Shown: piece by piece, positions 7,826 through 15,167 of the stretch
How the letters are laid out: each line of letters starts with the position of its first letter
Numbering within the stretch: position 1 is the first letter of the stretch
Assembly (NCBI GenBank): GCA_900770895.1
Contig: CAAGMF010000237.1
Span: 1 to 24,352 of the forward strand
Direction of reading: 5' to 3'
Source of the DNA: an uncultured Mitsuokella sp.
GTDB taxonomy: Bacteria > Bacillota > Negativicutes > Selenomonadales > Selenomonadaceae
Length of the DNA: 24,352 bases
Translations under genes and position numbers: made by a program
The notes under the pieces: generated by a model
Database searches by the model: none
The model's input: only the letters and a program-made list of their open reading frames with translations
Told to the model about the DNA's origin: nothing

Positions 7826-8352
7826 TTCTCGCTCCATTGGAAAAAATCCGTCTCGGCAATACGCCGGAAAACAGAATGACAATAGTCGCATACGAAATGG
7901 GCCTTCACGTTCTCAAAGTCGGGCCGGCCATCGACGATCTTCACTGCCTCGCCCTCGACGAGACGCATGAGTTCGCCGCAGCGCGGGCATACGCACTGGC
8001 CGTTGGCATCGGCCTTGAGCTTCATGGGCTGCAGCTCGCCCGTACTCTTGATGTGCCGGGCCGGCGCAGGCTCTGCCTTTTTCTGACCCTCAGCCTGCGA
8101 TACTGCCGCCGGCTGCCCATCCTGCCTGTCTGCCGCCTTTTCCAGCGGGAATTCATCAAAATATCCTGAGCCCAGCAGCTCCTGATAATAAACGCCGCAG
8201 TGCGGACATTCGTGGCGCGGGATCACTACCCCCATATCGACATGTCCGTTATCTATATGCAGCGCCTGTCCCTCGACGTAATTCAATTCACCGCCGCATT
8301 TGGGGCATACATAATGCGGTTTCTTGCTCAGCTCCAGCTTTACCACTGACAT
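7822..8352 (-). CDS. Uncharacterised protein with two zinc-ribbon repeats
   Basis: I do not recognise a named family. The frame is open back to an ATG at 8463, but the first 37 residues look unlike protein with a conserved fold, so a start near 8352 (MSVVKLELSKKPHYVCPKCG) is preferred. No clean ribosome site decides it; a GTG at 8346 is also possible. Counted from 8352 the protein has 176 residues. It holds two copies of one unit of about 45 residues: CPKCGGELNYVEGQALHIDN with later CPHCG (about 16-53), and CPRCGELMRLVEGEAVKIVD with later CDYC (about 122-160). Each supplies two CxxC pairs, enough for one zinc. They are joined by a Gln/Ala/Lys-rich linker. Nucleic-acid or protein binding is likely but unproven. 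It follows the glycosyltransferase gene. Confidence 0.75.
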   Translation of the reverse strand: MSVVKLELSKKPHYVCPKCGGELNYVEGQALHIDNGHVDMGVVIPRHECPHCGVYYQELLGSGYFDEFPLEKAADRQDGQPAAVSQAEGQKKAEPAPARHIKSTGELQPMKLKADANGQCVCPRCGELMRLVEGEAVKIVDGRPDFENVKAHFVCDYCHSVFRRIAETDFFQWSEK

Positions 8353-8500
8353 TCCTATCACCAAGATTCCTGTACGATACATCCGTACTGAGCCTCGTAC
8401 CCGCGTCATCCCTGCACCGGTACGCATCCGAGCGTAAAGTCCTACTCTTTCTTTATTCCCCATATTCCGGCGAAATCCTGCTTCGCATCCGGGTGATTTT

Positions 8501-9631
8501 TCAGTCCAGTTCCAGCAGATGGTTTGCGATATCCCGGGCCGCGTACGGCCGCGATACGACCCTGGCCTTCACACTCATGCGCGACAGCCGTTCTCCCTGC
8601 AGCAGGCTTGATACCGCTTCACACAGGCTCTCGCCCGGATGCAGCCAGACCGCCGCGCCGGAACGAGTCGCGTAGACGGCATTCTCTGTCTCCGGCCCCG
8701 GTATGGGATCATGCAGCAGCAGCGGCACGCCGAGCACGAGCGCCTCGCTGATCGTCAGGGCTCCGGGCTTCGTGATGAGCAGGTCCGAGGCACTCATGAG
8801 CTCCGTCGCCTGCTCCGTATAGCCATATACGAGCACCTGATGACGCGAATGCGCTGCAAAATCACGTGCGGTCTGCTCGAGCTTGGCATTATGCCCCGCC
8901 ACCACGATGACGGTCAGTGACGCCGGAACCTGCTCCAGCTCGTTCAGCGTGTCACCGATACCACCGAGCCCCAGTCCGCCGCCCATGAGCATGACGACAG
9001 CCTGTCCGGCCGCTATGCCGAGCTGCTCGCGCGTCTCGAGCCTGCGCCGGCGCTGTTCCCCGAGCCCCGTAGAGACCGGGATGCCCGTGGCATAGAGACC
9101 AGCCGCCGCAAAGCCGCGCGCTATCATCTCCTGCCGCATGGTTTCCGTGGCCATGAAATACTGATTGACGCCCGGATAAAGCCATATGGCATGCAGCGAA
9201 TAATCCGTCATGACGACAGCCACCGGGAACGAGAACTCGGCCGGCCGCCACCATTTGAGCAGCATGGCTGCTCCCTCCGGGAAAGGATGCGTGCAGATGA
9301 CGAGGTCCGGCTTCTTGCGGCGCATGACCTTGCGCAGGGCCGGGGCCAGCACGCAGGAGAACCAGCCATGGGTCACCGACTCGCCCGCCTTGCCGCCCGC
9401 GAGGCGGTAGAGCTTGTCATACAGGTTCGGCACGAAGCGCAGCATCTTCAGATATACCCACTTACACAGCCAGGCCGCGATGGATACGCGCCGGGACATG
9501 CAGTCCACCATGCTGATGCTGGCCCCCGGCAGCAGGCGTCCGAGCTCGTCAGCCACAGCCATAGCCGCTTTGATATGACCGGAACCCACAGATGCCGTCA
9601 GCAGCAATATATTCTTTTTCCCCTCTGGCAT
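8501..9631 (-). CDS. MGDG-synthase/UgtP-like glycosyltransferase (GT28 type)
   Basis: 376 residues, a GT-B-fold glycosyltransferase. The N-terminal half has LLLTASVGSGHIKAAMAVAD, the start motif of the monogalactosyldiacylglycerol-synthase/UgtP/MurG group, then DLVICTHPFPEGA. The C-terminal half has VVMLMGGGLGLGGI and SDLLITKPGALTISEALVLG with PLLLHDPIPGPETENA, the nucleotide-sugar binding part. Relatives transfer sugars from UDP-sugars to diacylglycerol at the inner face of the membrane to make glycolipids. The exact donor and acceptor cannot be told from sequence. AAGGGG and GAGG lie just upstream of the ATG. It lies 31 bases after ksgA on the same strand. Confidence 0.88.
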   Translation of the reverse strand: MPEGKKNILLLTASVGSGHIKAAMAVADELGRLLPGASISMVDCMSRRVSIAAWLCKWVYLKMLRFVPNLYDKLYRLAGGKAGESVTHGWFSCVLAPALRKVMRRKKPDLVICTHPFPEGAAMLLKWWRPAEFSFPVAVVMTDYSLHAIWLYPGVNQYFMATETMRQEMIARGFAAAGLYATGIPVSTGLGEQRRRRLETREQLGIAAGQAVVMLMGGGLGLGGIGDTLNELEQVPASLTVIVVAGHNAKLEQTARDFAAHSRHQVLVYGYTEQATELMSASDLLITKPGALTISEALVLGVPLLLHDPIPGPETENAVYATRSGAAVWLHPGESLCEAVSSLLQGERLSRMSVKARVVSRPYAARDIANHLLELD

Positions 9632-9662
9632 CCGTCCTCATCCCCTTCTGTAAACCGACTGA

Positions 9663-10544
9663 TCAAAACTCTGCGAACGCATCGGCCAGACGTCCGAACT
9701 CGTCGAGCGTCAGCGTCTCGCCCCGGCGGGTCATGTCGATGCCGGCATGCTCGAGGGCGTCGCGCACCTGCTCCTTCGGGAAGCCACCGCCGCGCAGCGC
9801 ATTGGCGAGCGTCTTGCGCCGCTGGCCGAATGCAGCCTTGACGACGCGGAAGAACAGCTTTTCCTCCCTTACGGCCACGGCCGGCTGCTGCCGGACGCGG
9901 CAGGCGATGACGACCGAATCGACCTCCGGGGCCGGTATGAACGAACGGGGCGGTACATCAAGCACGATCTCCGGCTCCGTGTAGTACTGCACGGCCACCG
10001 ACAGCGCGCCATACGCCTTCGAGCCCGGAGATGCCGTCATGCGTTCGGCCACTTCCTTCTGCACCATCGTCACGAGGCTCTTGATCGGCAGATGGCGCTC
10101 GAGCAGCGTCATGATGATCGGCGTCGTAATGTAGTATGGGAGATTGGCTACGACCTTGAACGGCCCCTCACCCATGATCTGCGGGATATCGACCTTCAGT
10201 ATATCTCCCGGTACGATGCGCACATTGTCGTAGCCCTTCAGCGTCTCCGCCAGTACGGCCGGCAGCTTCTTGTCGAGCTCCACGGCGGTGACCTGGGCTC
10301 CGGCCTCGGCCAGCCCCTGCGTCAATGTGCCGATGCCGGGGCCGATCTCCAGCACCTTTTCGCCCGGCTCAATCTCCGCTGCCTCGACGATGCCGCGCAC
10401 GATGCTGGCATCGATCAGGAAATTCTGTCCGAGCTTCTTGCTCATATGCAGGCCGAAAGCCTTCAGTATATGCAGCGTCACCGAGCGGCTCGCAATGCAC
10501 GGCTGCAGTACTTCCTTTTCCTCAGCCGCTATATCGTCACTCAT
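9663..10544 (-). CDS. rsmA: 16S rRNA dimethyladenosine transferase KsgA/RsmA
   Basis: 293 residues. KKLGQNFLID (36-45) is the family N-terminal motif, VLEIGPGIGTLT (64-75) is the SAM-binding motif I, VELDKK follows, and VVANLPYYITTPI (131-143) holds the catalytic NLPY motif of N6-adenine dimethylases. It dimethylates the two adjacent adenines in helix 45 near the 3' end of 16S rRNA during small-subunit assembly. The first 30 or so residues are an N-terminal extension also common in Firmicutes. AGAGGAGG sits about 5 bases before the ATG, inside the end of rnmV; the two genes overlap by 8 bases. The rnmV-ksgA pair is conserved in Firmicutes. Confidence 0.97.
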   Translation of the reverse strand: MSDDIAAEEKEVLQPCIASRSVTLHILKAFGLHMSKKLGQNFLIDASIVRGIVEAAEIEPGEKVLEIGPGIGTLTQGLAEAGAQVTAVELDKKLPAVLAETLKGYDNVRIVPGDILKVDIPQIMGEGPFKVVANLPYYITTPIIMTLLERHLPIKSLVTMVQKEVAERMTASPGSKAYGALSVAVQYYTEPEIVLDVPPRSFIPAPEVDSVVIACRVRQQPAVAVREEKLFFRVVKAAFGQRRKTLANALRGGGFPKEQVRDALEHAGIDMTRRGETLTLDEFGRLADAFAEF

Positions 10545-11091
10545 GGTTTTCCTCCTCTAGTTCTGCCATTACCCGGTCGAATTCCTCACGCGTCACGCCA
10601 TAGTGGTTCAGGCGCTGCAGGAATGTCTTGCCATTGGCATAGCCGATGCCGAGCCTGGCACCAGCCTGAGCCCGGCGCCACGCCGCATCCGGCGTGCCTG
10701 AGAGACCGTTCTTTATCATATCGGCGCTCGTGAAGGCAGCCGTCGGCTCCCATCCCAGCGTCCGCACCTTGGCCAATGCCGTCCGGATGGCCTCTGGTCC
10801 GGCCTGCTCGATGCCGATATCGCCATCCGCCAGCGATATCGCATCCTCGACGGGCACGAACGCATGCTTGGCCTCTGGGAATCGCTTGGCCAGGAACTTG
10901 CGGATGCGCTCGCCGGCCGAGTCCGGATCCGTCATGATGATGATGCCACGCCGCTTGTAGGCCTGCTCGATATTGCGCAGGGTCTGTTTCTTCAGCGTGA
11001 ATCCCTCCGTGATGAGGCAGTCCGCCTCGACGGCCTTGTTTATGGCCACGACGTCCATCTTGCCCTCGACGACTAAAACTTCTTTGATCAT
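10537..11091 (-). CDS. rnmV: Ribonuclease M5
   Basis: 184 residues. The N-terminal Toprim domain has EVLVVEGKMDVVAI (catalytic Glu at 9) and IIIMTDPDSAGERIRKFL (Asp 55 and 57 bind metal). The motifs ADCLITEGFTLKKQTL and HAFVP, plus the C-terminal region ending near GKTFLQRLNHYGVTREEF, match RNase M5. It trims the precursor of 5S rRNA in low-GC Firmicutes and relatives. AGGAG lies about 5 bases before the ATG. The start overlaps the tmk stop by 4 bases (ATGA) and the end overlaps ksgA by 8 bases, so the three genes are translationally linked. Confidence 0.95.
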   Translation of the reverse strand: MIKEVLVVEGKMDVVAINKAVEADCLITEGFTLKKQTLRNIEQAYKRRGIIIMTDPDSAGERIRKFLAKRFPEAKHAFVPVEDAISLADGDIGIEQAGPEAIRTALAKVRTLGWEPTAAFTSADMIKNGLSGTPDAAWRRAQAGARLGIGYANGKTFLQRLNHYGVTREEFDRVMAELEEENHE

Positions 11092-11780
11092 TTCTTCTCC
11101 TGTCCTGTTAATGGTGGCAGTACGTCCTTTATGGCTGCATATACATCAGCATGTATATCATCGATCGGCCGCGGCTCGCCATCGCTGCTGCACTGCACGC
11201 TGGCCCAGCTATAGCGCTCTGCCAGCAGCTCATAGGCCGCATGACAGCGATGCAGATAGGCCCGGTCACGTTCATGGATATCCTTCTGCTGGCCCCGCTT
11301 GTTAATGAGTCGGTCCGCCACCTCTGGCGCCATGTTCAGGAACACGACACGGTCAGGCACGGGGAGCCCGAGCTTCCCGAATTCGAAATCCCAAAGCCAG
11401 TCGAGGAACGCATCGCGCTCCGCAGCGTCCGTGAGCTTCACGGCCTGATGAACCATGTTGCTCGTCGTATAGCGGTCAGCCAGTATGATAGCCCCTGACT
11501 CGTAGTCGGCCTGCCATTTCATGCGATAGGAGGCATAGCGGTCCACGGCGAAAAACGTAGAGGCCGCATAGGCATTGACCGAGTCGGCCTGCTCCCCGAA
11601 ATCGCCGCGCAGGTACATGCGCACGAGCATGGAGGAGTCCGCCTCGTAGTCCGGGAACTCGACCCGGCGCACGCGATAGCCATCGCGCTGCAGATGCTCG
11701 TACAGGGCCTTCGTCTGCGTCGCCTTCCCTGAGCCATCACCAGCCTCTATGATTATGAGTCTGCCCTTCTTATCTGCCAT
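11088..11780 (-). CDS. tmk: Thymidylate kinase (variant P-loop)
   Basis: 230 residues. The P-loop is IEAGDGSGKATQ (residues 11-22). Compared with the usual thymidylate kinase loop (EGxDGSGKST), the first Gly of Walker A is Ala and the Ser after the Lys is Ala. This EAGDGSGKATQ form also occurs, from memory, in thymidylate kinases of Clostridia, so it is probably active. VEFPDYEADSS follows, AVDRYASY lies near 78-85, and ILADRYTTSNMVHQ (99-112) is the DRY region. The lid is near KRGQQKDIHERD. The enzyme phosphorylates dTMP to dTDP. GAGGG precedes the ATG; the upstream decarboxylase gene ends one base before it. Confidence 0.9.
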   Translation of the reverse strand: MADKKGRLIIIEAGDGSGKATQTKALYEHLQRDGYRVRRVEFPDYEADSSMLVRMYLRGDFGEQADSVNAYAASTFFAVDRYASYRMKWQADYESGAIILADRYTTSNMVHQAVKLTDAAERDAFLDWLWDFEFGKLGLPVPDRVVFLNMAPEVADRLINKRGQQKDIHERDRAYLHRCHAAYELLAERYSWASVQCSSDGEPRPIDDIHADVYAAIKDVLPPLTGQEKK

Positions 11781-11781
11781 C

Positions 11782-13275
11782 TCAATCCCTCGTCACCTGT
11801 ATAGTATCCAGTCCGGTATCGGCCGGCCCTACGACTTTCAGTCCGATTGCCTGCTGCTCCCGGATATCATCCAGCTGTGCCTGCGTGATGCGGTCGCCCG
11901 GCACGATGAGCGGTATGCCCGGCGGATAGAACATGATCTGCTCAGCAGCCACCCGACCCGCTGCCGCTGCAAATGGCACTTTCTCCGTCGCTGCGTAGTA
12001 GGCCTCCCGCGGCGTCAATACGGTATCCGGCAGCGGCGGCATCACGACGGACAACGGCTCGGCTGCTGTCCGCCGATAGCGCTTTGCCATATCCTGCAAG
12101 ACCGTCAGCAGCCGTCCTGTCTGCCTGGCAGTATCTGCATACGAGATGATGAACAGCACATTATAGGCATCCGACAGCTCGCATTCTATGAGATATTCAT
12201 ACCGCAGGATATGCTCGGCCTCCGCTCCGCTGAGACCAAGTCCGCGCACATTCACGGTCACCTTCGTGACATCGAGCCCGGATGCCCCGGGGCTGTCCAT
12301 GCAGTCGCTGTCTGGCGACCATAGCCCCGGTATCTCATTGATATGATGGCGCAGCTCAGCAGCGAGCTCCACCGCCCGGCCGACGAGCTCGCGTCCCTGC
12401 TCCTGCATCTGCAGGCGGGCGATATCGAGCGAAGCCAGCAGCAGCTGGTTCGGGCTCGTCGACTGCAGCAGTGCGGCTGCCTGCTGTACACGCTCGAGCG
12501 ATACGCGGTCAGCGCGCGCCAACAGCATGGAGGTCTGGGTCAGCGAGCCCAGCAGCTTGTGCGTGCTCGTCGCTGCCATATCAGCCCCGGCAGCCAGAGC
12601 CTCGACCGGCAGGCTGTCGCTGAACGGCAGGTGCGGCCCATGAGCCTCATCGACGAGCAGCAGCTTCTCCGGTCCGGCGGCATGCACGAGCTCAGCTATG
12701 GCCGCGATATCGACCGTGACACCATAGTAGGTAGGATAGACGAGCACGACCGCCCGCGCCTCGGGATGATCCGCCAGAGCCTGCCGGACAGCGTCCGGTG
12801 CTATGCCCATAGCGATGCCCAGCCGCTCATCGACCTCCGGCTGCATATATACCGGTCTTGCACCGCACAGCACAAGCCCGCCGATGATGGAGCGATGAGC
12901 ATTGCGCGGTACGAGCACGACATCGCCGGGGGCCAGTGCCGCCATCAGCATGGTATGGATTGCGCCGGTCGTACCATTGATCATGAAATAAGCCGCATCC
13001 GCACCATAGAGCTCGGCAGCCAGCTGCTCGGCCTCCCGGATACAGCCGGTCGGGCTGCCCAGATCATCGAGCTCCTCCATGAGCGATACTTCCTCGCGCA
13101 GGCCCTCAGGCGTAATGAGGCGCCGCAACAGCTCATGCGCGCCGAGTCCCTGCTTGTGCCCCGGTGTATGAAAAGCGAGAGCGCCGGCTCGCGCATAGGC
13201 CTGCATGGCCTCGGCAATCGGCGCTCCTGCTGCCCTATGGGCAGCATCCGTCTTTATATCATCATTATCCTTCAT
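11782..13275 (-). CDS. Orn/Lys/Arg decarboxylase-family PLP enzyme (YaaO-like)
   Basis: 497 residues. The fold-I PLP decarboxylase signature starts with AFHTPGHKQG (34-43). DDLGSPTGCIREAE (70-83), FMINGTTGAIHTMLMA, LVPRNAHRSI, LLLVDEAHGPHLPF (Asp-x-Ala-His binding the PLP ring) and ATSTHKLLGSLTQTS follow, with Lys 240 the likely Schiff-base lysine. The C-terminal domain ends with YPPGIPLIVPGDRIT. Family members decarboxylate arginine, lysine or ornithine to make polyamine precursors. Which substrate applies here cannot be read from sequence. The gene lies between the DegS-like kinase and tmk; a YaaO-type gene next to tmk is a known Firmicutes arrangement. AGGG lies about 10 bases before the ATG, a weak site. 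Confidence 0.9.
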   Translation of the reverse strand: MKDNDDIKTDAAHRAAGAPIAEAMQAYARAGALAFHTPGHKQGLGAHELLRRLITPEGLREEVSLMEELDDLGSPTGCIREAEQLAAELYGADAAYFMINGTTGAIHTMLMAALAPGDVVLVPRNAHRSIIGGLVLCGARPVYMQPEVDERLGIAMGIAPDAVRQALADHPEARAVVLVYPTYYGVTVDIAAIAELVHAAGPEKLLLVDEAHGPHLPFSDSLPVEALAAGADMAATSTHKLLGSLTQTSMLLARADRVSLERVQQAAALLQSTSPNQLLLASLDIARLQMQEQGRELVGRAVELAAELRHHINEIPGLWSPDSDCMDSPGASGLDVTKVTVNVRGLGLSGAEAEHILRYEYLIECELSDAYNVLFIISYADTARQTGRLLTVLQDMAKRYRRTAAEPLSVVMPPLPDTVLTPREAYYAATEKVPFAAAAGRVAAEQIMFYPPGIPLIVPGDRITQAQLDDIREQQAIGLKVVGPADTGLDTIQVTRD

Positions 13276-13294
13276 CTGAGCTATCCCTATATAC

Positions 13295-14641
13295 TCATTT
13301 CTTCAGCATGCGGTTCGGTATGCGCAGATGCACCTTCGTGCCCTCGCCCGGGCGGGAGGTGATGTTGAGCTCGCCACCGATGATCTTCGCCCGCTCGCGC
13401 ATGCCAACGATGCCGAAATGGGCTGCCTGATCCTCAGCCTCGGCTGCATCCGCCTGAGCGGCTGCCTCAGCGCCAGCTTTGGCCTCAGCCTCCGAATCGG
13501 CCTGTTCCTGCAGCTTGATAGCCGCATTGAAGCTCTCCGCTGCCTGCTGACCGATATCTTTTGCCTCATCCGCAGAGGCTGTACCCTTGTATTTATTCTG
13601 CTGCAGGGCTTCCACATCGAACCCTTTGCCCTTATCGACGATCAGCACGGACAGTGCCGACTCCGTATAATGCATGCGCACCTGTGCCTGAGTCGTGCCC
13701 GCATGGTGGATGACGTTGTTCAGCGACTCCTGAACGATGCGGAACACGACGATCTCTACATGCTTCGGCAGCTCATAAGCCTTACCATCCACGCTGAGCT
13801 CGGCCGCCAGCAGGCCACGCTCGGCCAGGCGGTCCACGAGTTGGCGCAGAGCCGGCACGAGGCCGAGGTCATCGAGAGCCATCGGCCGCATATCGAATAT
13901 GACCTGTCGCACGCTCTTGAGGCAGACGCGTATATCGCGGCGCAGCTCCTGGATGCCCTTCTTGGCCTCCTCGGGGTCGTAGTCAATGAGTTTTTCGACG
14001 ACCGAGGTCTGGAACATCAGATTCGCCAGGTCCTGAGCCGGGCCATCGTGGATCTCGCGCGATACGCGATAGCGCTCTTCCTCCTGAGCCTTTATGATGC
14101 GCGCGCCTACGAACTTATCCTTCTGGATAGCCTCGATCCGCCAGACGACGCCGCTGACCTCCGAACTCAGGTACGACAGGACCGAGCCGATCGCCATGGC
14201 CAGATGCTCCGCCTGCTGCAGCATGATCTTCAGCTGGCGCAGACGCAGCTCCAGCTTGTCGCGCTGCTCCCGGAGGCTGTGCTCCTTCTCACGCTCGACA
14301 CCCAGGGCTACCTGCACATGCTTGACCGCCTCATAGCTGGCCCGGATGCTCTCCTCCGAGTAGTTAGCGAAATTGCTGCTGACCTGCACGAGGCGCTGCT
14401 TTTCCACCTGCTCCTCTTTGGCGAGCTTATCCACCCGGTTAATCGTCGCCAGTGCCTGCTCTCTGAGCTCCTGGAGCTGACGCTTGCTGATCTCGACCTC
14501 ATTGCGCGCCGTCTCGTATATCTCGAATATCTGCGTCTTATTGCTCTCGATAGTATTGATCGTGTTGTTGAGTATGCCCTTGAGGGATTCTGCCCCCATA
14601 TTGTCATCCATGTTAGTTGTTTCTACAGATTTATCTGCCAT
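13295..14641 (-). CDS. DegS-like cytoplasmic sensor histidine kinase
   Basis: About 448 residues from the ATG at 14641 (a GTG at 14650 is in frame but sits too close to GAGAGG). There is no transmembrane segment. Residues about 15-155 form a long coiled coil resembling the DegS sensor domain. The HisKA_3 dimerisation motif RVSREIHDGPAQDLANL carries the phospho-acceptor His 198. The ATPase has the N-box IVQESLNNVIHH (about 302-313), G1 VDKGKGFD (335-342) and G2 HFGIVGMRER (408-417). Between G1 and G2 sit about 60 extra residues rich in Ala, Glu and Gln, where DegS has only about ten. No DegU-type response regulator adjoins it: upstream is a small membrane protein and downstream the decarboxylase. 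The signal is unknown. Confidence 0.9.
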   Translation of the reverse strand: MADKSVETTNMDDNMGAESLKGILNNTINTIESNKTQIFEIYETARNEVEISKRQLQELREQALATINRVDKLAKEEQVEKQRLVQVSSNFANYSEESIRASYEAVKHVQVALGVEREKEHSLREQRDKLELRLRQLKIMLQQAEHLAMAIGSVLSYLSSEVSGVVWRIEAIQKDKFVGARIIKAQEEERYRVSREIHDGPAQDLANLMFQTSVVEKLIDYDPEEAKKGIQELRRDIRVCLKSVRQVIFDMRPMALDDLGLVPALRQLVDRLAERGLLAAELSVDGKAYELPKHVEIVVFRIVQESLNNVIHHAGTTQAQVRMHYTESALSVLIVDKGKGFDVEALQQNKYKGTASADEAKDIGQQAAESFNAAIKLQEQADSEAEAKAGAEAAAQADAAEAEDQAAHFGIVGMRERAKIIGGELNITSRPGEGTKVHLRIPNRMLKK

Positions 14642-14682
14642 ATGATACACAGCCTCTCTGCTTATCAGCTGATCTATATTCC

Positions 14683-14698
14683 GTTAAAATATCTTAAC
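14683..14698. repeat. Near-palindrome upstream of the DegS-like gene
   Basis: GTTAAAATATCTTAAC is a 16-bp near-palindrome (arms GTTAA/TTAAC) about 42 bases before the kinase start. A nearby 6-bp stem, TGCCTG/CAGGCA (14709-14725), follows the small membrane protein gene but lacks a T-run. Either could affect kinase expression. Confidence 0.3.
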
Positions 14699-14734
14699 AC
14701 GATTGCCCTGCCTGAGCGGCAGGCACTGGGAAAT

Positions 14735-14938
14735 TCACCGTTTCTGAGCCCGGCCGATGATCCAGGCCATGACCACGAATGCGACCAGAGCCCCTATGAT
14801 CAGAGGACTGTCACCACGTCCGAACAGTGGCGATGTCCCTTTATCCTCGCCAGAAATCTTAGCATAAACTGCTAATATAACCAGGACGGCAACTGCGACA
14901 TTGCCGATCACACGACCATGCTTCTGCATGAAATTCAT
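14735..14938 (-). CDS. Small membrane protein, two transmembrane segments
   Basis: 67 residues; I do not recognise a family. Residues about 9-26 (VIGNVAVAVLVILAVYAK) and about 46-62 (LIIGALVAFVVMAWIIG) are hydrophobic and separated by a polar loop (ISGEDKGTSPLFGRGDSP). The N-terminus (MNFMQKHGR) and the C-terminus (RAQKR) are basic, so both ends probably face the cytoplasm. AGGAG lies about 8 bases before the ATG, and a good promoter lies upstream at 15060-15088, so this is a real gene. It is the first gene before the DegS-like kinase, 93 bases away, and the two are probably cotranscribed. A role in signalling to the kinase is possible but is only a guess. Confidence 0.75.
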   Translation of the reverse strand: MNFMQKHGRVIGNVAVAVLVILAVYAKISGEDKGTSPLFGRGDSPLIIGALVAFVVMAWIIGRAQKR

Positions 14939-14990
14939 CCACTACACTCCTGACAAGATAAATCCTGAACAGTAGCACCGCACCACGGCT

Positions 14991-15007
14991 GCTGACCAAC
15001 CGTCAGC
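14991..15007. other. Stem-loop in the leader of the small membrane protein gene
   Basis: GCTGAC (14991-14996) and GTCAGC (15002-15007) form a perfect 6-bp stem with a 5-base loop, inside a leader of about 115 bases. No T-run follows, so it is not a terminator as drawn. Confidence 0.35.
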
Positions 15008-15059
15008 TCCGATCGGATGCGACCGCCACATGAAACCCGAATACATACCTACATAATAA

Positions 15060-15088
15060 ATTTTACTCGCTAGTTCTGGTAAAGTCAA
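15060..15088 (-). promoter_or_regulatory. Promoter of the small membrane protein/DegS-like transcript
   Basis: On the minus strand, TTGACT (15083-15088) and TAAAAT (15060-15065) are separated by 17 bases; each hexamer matches the consensus at 5 of 6 positions. Transcription should begin near 15053, giving a long leader. It is divergent from the folate operon promoter, with the two -35 elements about 9 bases apart. Confidence 0.65.
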
Positions 15089-15097
15089 CTTGCCAGC

Positions 15098-15126
15098 TTG
15101 CTTTTATTCGCAAATACATTTACAAT
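15098..15126 (+). promoter_or_regulatory. Candidate promoter of the ygbA-folate operon
   Basis: TTGCTT (15098-15103) and TACAAT (15121-15126) are separated by 17 bases. The -10 is a 5/6 match, the -35 only 3/6. The inverted repeat TTGC-N8-GCAA (15098-15113) covers the -35. A second -10-like TATAAT at 15140-15145 has no good -35. Confidence 0.4.
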
Positions 15127-15167
15127 AGTGTGGTATACATATAATTAGAAAGGAAGCTGAATAGTAA

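Noticed and set aside
8464..8500. Hairpin GCGAA/TTCGC (8470-8486) after the glycosyltransferase gene as a terminator
   Set aside because: The stem is short and not followed by T residues on the minus strand, so it was not listed as a feature.
14709..14725. Terminator between the small membrane protein gene and the DegS-like gene
   Set aside because: A perfect 6-bp stem is present, but the bases after it on the minus strand (GGGCAATCG) contain no T-run.
13328..14875. Plus-strand open frame of 515 codons
   Set aside because: It is antisense to the DegS-like kinase and the small membrane protein. It arises from high GC, has no recognisable motif, and the minus-strand proteins are clear.
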